A stretch of DNA of 64,000 bases from Cerasicoccus sp. TK19100 (GTDB lineage: Bacteria; Verrucomicrobiota; Verrucomicrobiia; Opitutales; Cerasicoccaceae), in NCBI RefSeq assembly GCF_027257155.1, contig NZ_JAPWDU010000006.1, positions 62,001 through 126,000 on the forward strand, written 5' to 3'. Below, piece by piece: positions 63,712 through 64,000 of this stretch. Position numbers and translations under genes: made by a program. The notes beneath the pieces are model-generated. The model saw nothing but the letters and a program-made list of their open reading frames with translations, made no database searches and had not been told where the DNA came from. Positions within the stretch are counted from its first letter, which is position 1. Each line of letters starts with the position of its first letter.

Positions 63712-64000
63712 ATGGCTGACGCAAACTCCGGAAACTCCTCCCCGAAATACAAGCGCATCGTGCTCAAGCTCAGTGGTGAAGCCTTGGGTGATCGTTCCTC
63801 TGGTGACGCTATCAGTGGCGAAATCCTCCAACGCATCGCGGTGGAGATAAAGAAAGTTCACGATCTCGGCGTGCAGGTGTGCCTCGTCGTCGGAGGTGGC
63901 AATATCTTCCGTGGTAAGCTGGGTGCCGCCAGCGACCAGAAGGTCGACCGCACCACGGGCGACTTCATGGGCATGATGGCCACGATGATCAATGGCCTGG
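63712..64000 (+). CDS. pyrH: uridylate kinase (partial, runs off the window)
   Basis: The first 96 codons of UMP kinase: [13 protein letters not shown], then [15 protein letters not shown] and [18 protein letters not shown], the amino-acid-kinase fold with its ATP and UMP sites. The 3' end lies beyond 64000. ATG at 63712 chosen. Confidence 0.93.
   Translation, partial: MADANSGNSSPKYKRIVLKLSGEALGDRSSGDAISGEILQRIAVEIKKVHDLGVQVCLVVGGGNIFRGKLGAASDQKVDRTTGDFMGMMATMINGL

Overview
The window looks like chromosomal DNA of a free-living, probably marine, member of the Verrucomicrobiota (class Opitutia, Puniceicoccales-like). This placement is an inference from gene content: small verrucomicrobial-type conserved proteins beside the ribosomal cluster, a sulfatase and beta-helix polysaccharide locus under a LacI regulator, GspG-like pseudopilins, a compact Rho, and frequent start codons without a Shine-Dalgarno sequence. 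I saw no tRNA, rRNA, CRISPR array, insertion sequence or prophage.

Layout. 1-9.6 kb: housekeeping and conserved genes (MarC-like, ApaG, beta-CASP nuclease, IMPase and lysA, two tandem pseudopilins, a decayed phytanoyl-CoA dioxygenase fragment, RadC). 9.6-17.6 kb: a lone OppB-type permease, an ArsR/AHSA1 regulatory pair with two palindromic operators, a GAF histidine kinase, a cell-wall amidase, DNA repair genes (SMUG-type UDG, Ada) and lgt. 17.8-23.7 kb: an orphan antitoxin, a beta-helix/sulfatase operon with a divergent LacI regulator, and an adenosine deaminase. 23.9-36.5 kb: a MASE1 hybrid kinase, a membrane pseudokinase/PEGA/sulfatase-modifying-factor-fold fusion, AT-rich orphan genes, a STAS protein, rho and small unknowns.

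36.9-56.6 kb: the fused str-S10-spc-alpha ribosomal cluster (rpsL-rpsG-fusA-rpsJ-rplCDWB-rpsS-rplV-rpsC-rplP-rpmC-rpsQ-rplNXE-rpsNH-rplFR-rpsE-rplO-secY-map-rpsM-rpsK-rpsD-rpoA-rplQ). tuf, rpmD, adk, infA and rpmJ are absent from their usual places. A gene for an exported protein sits between rpsS and rplV. S5, S11 and L17 carry unusual low-complexity extensions. 56.7-64 kb: a membrane zinc-ribbon protein, guaA, an unknown gene, a tightly overlapping red-light signalling operon (heme oxygenase, bacteriophytochrome kinase, Rcp-type receiver, receiver-kinase), and the start of pyrH.

The most unusual feature is a family of intergenic elements. Their arms are degenerate tandem heptamers, usually in inverted orientation so that each element could fold into a long hairpin. 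At least eight lie inside the ribosomal cluster and others lie elsewhere. The heptamer differs between sites (AAAAAGG, CCGCAAT, AATTCAA, TTGGTTC, AGGCAGA, TCAATTN types) but the 7-nt period and hairpin plan recur. Several arms start at, or overlap, a stop codon and so encode C-terminal residues; others replace the ribosome-binding region of the next gene.
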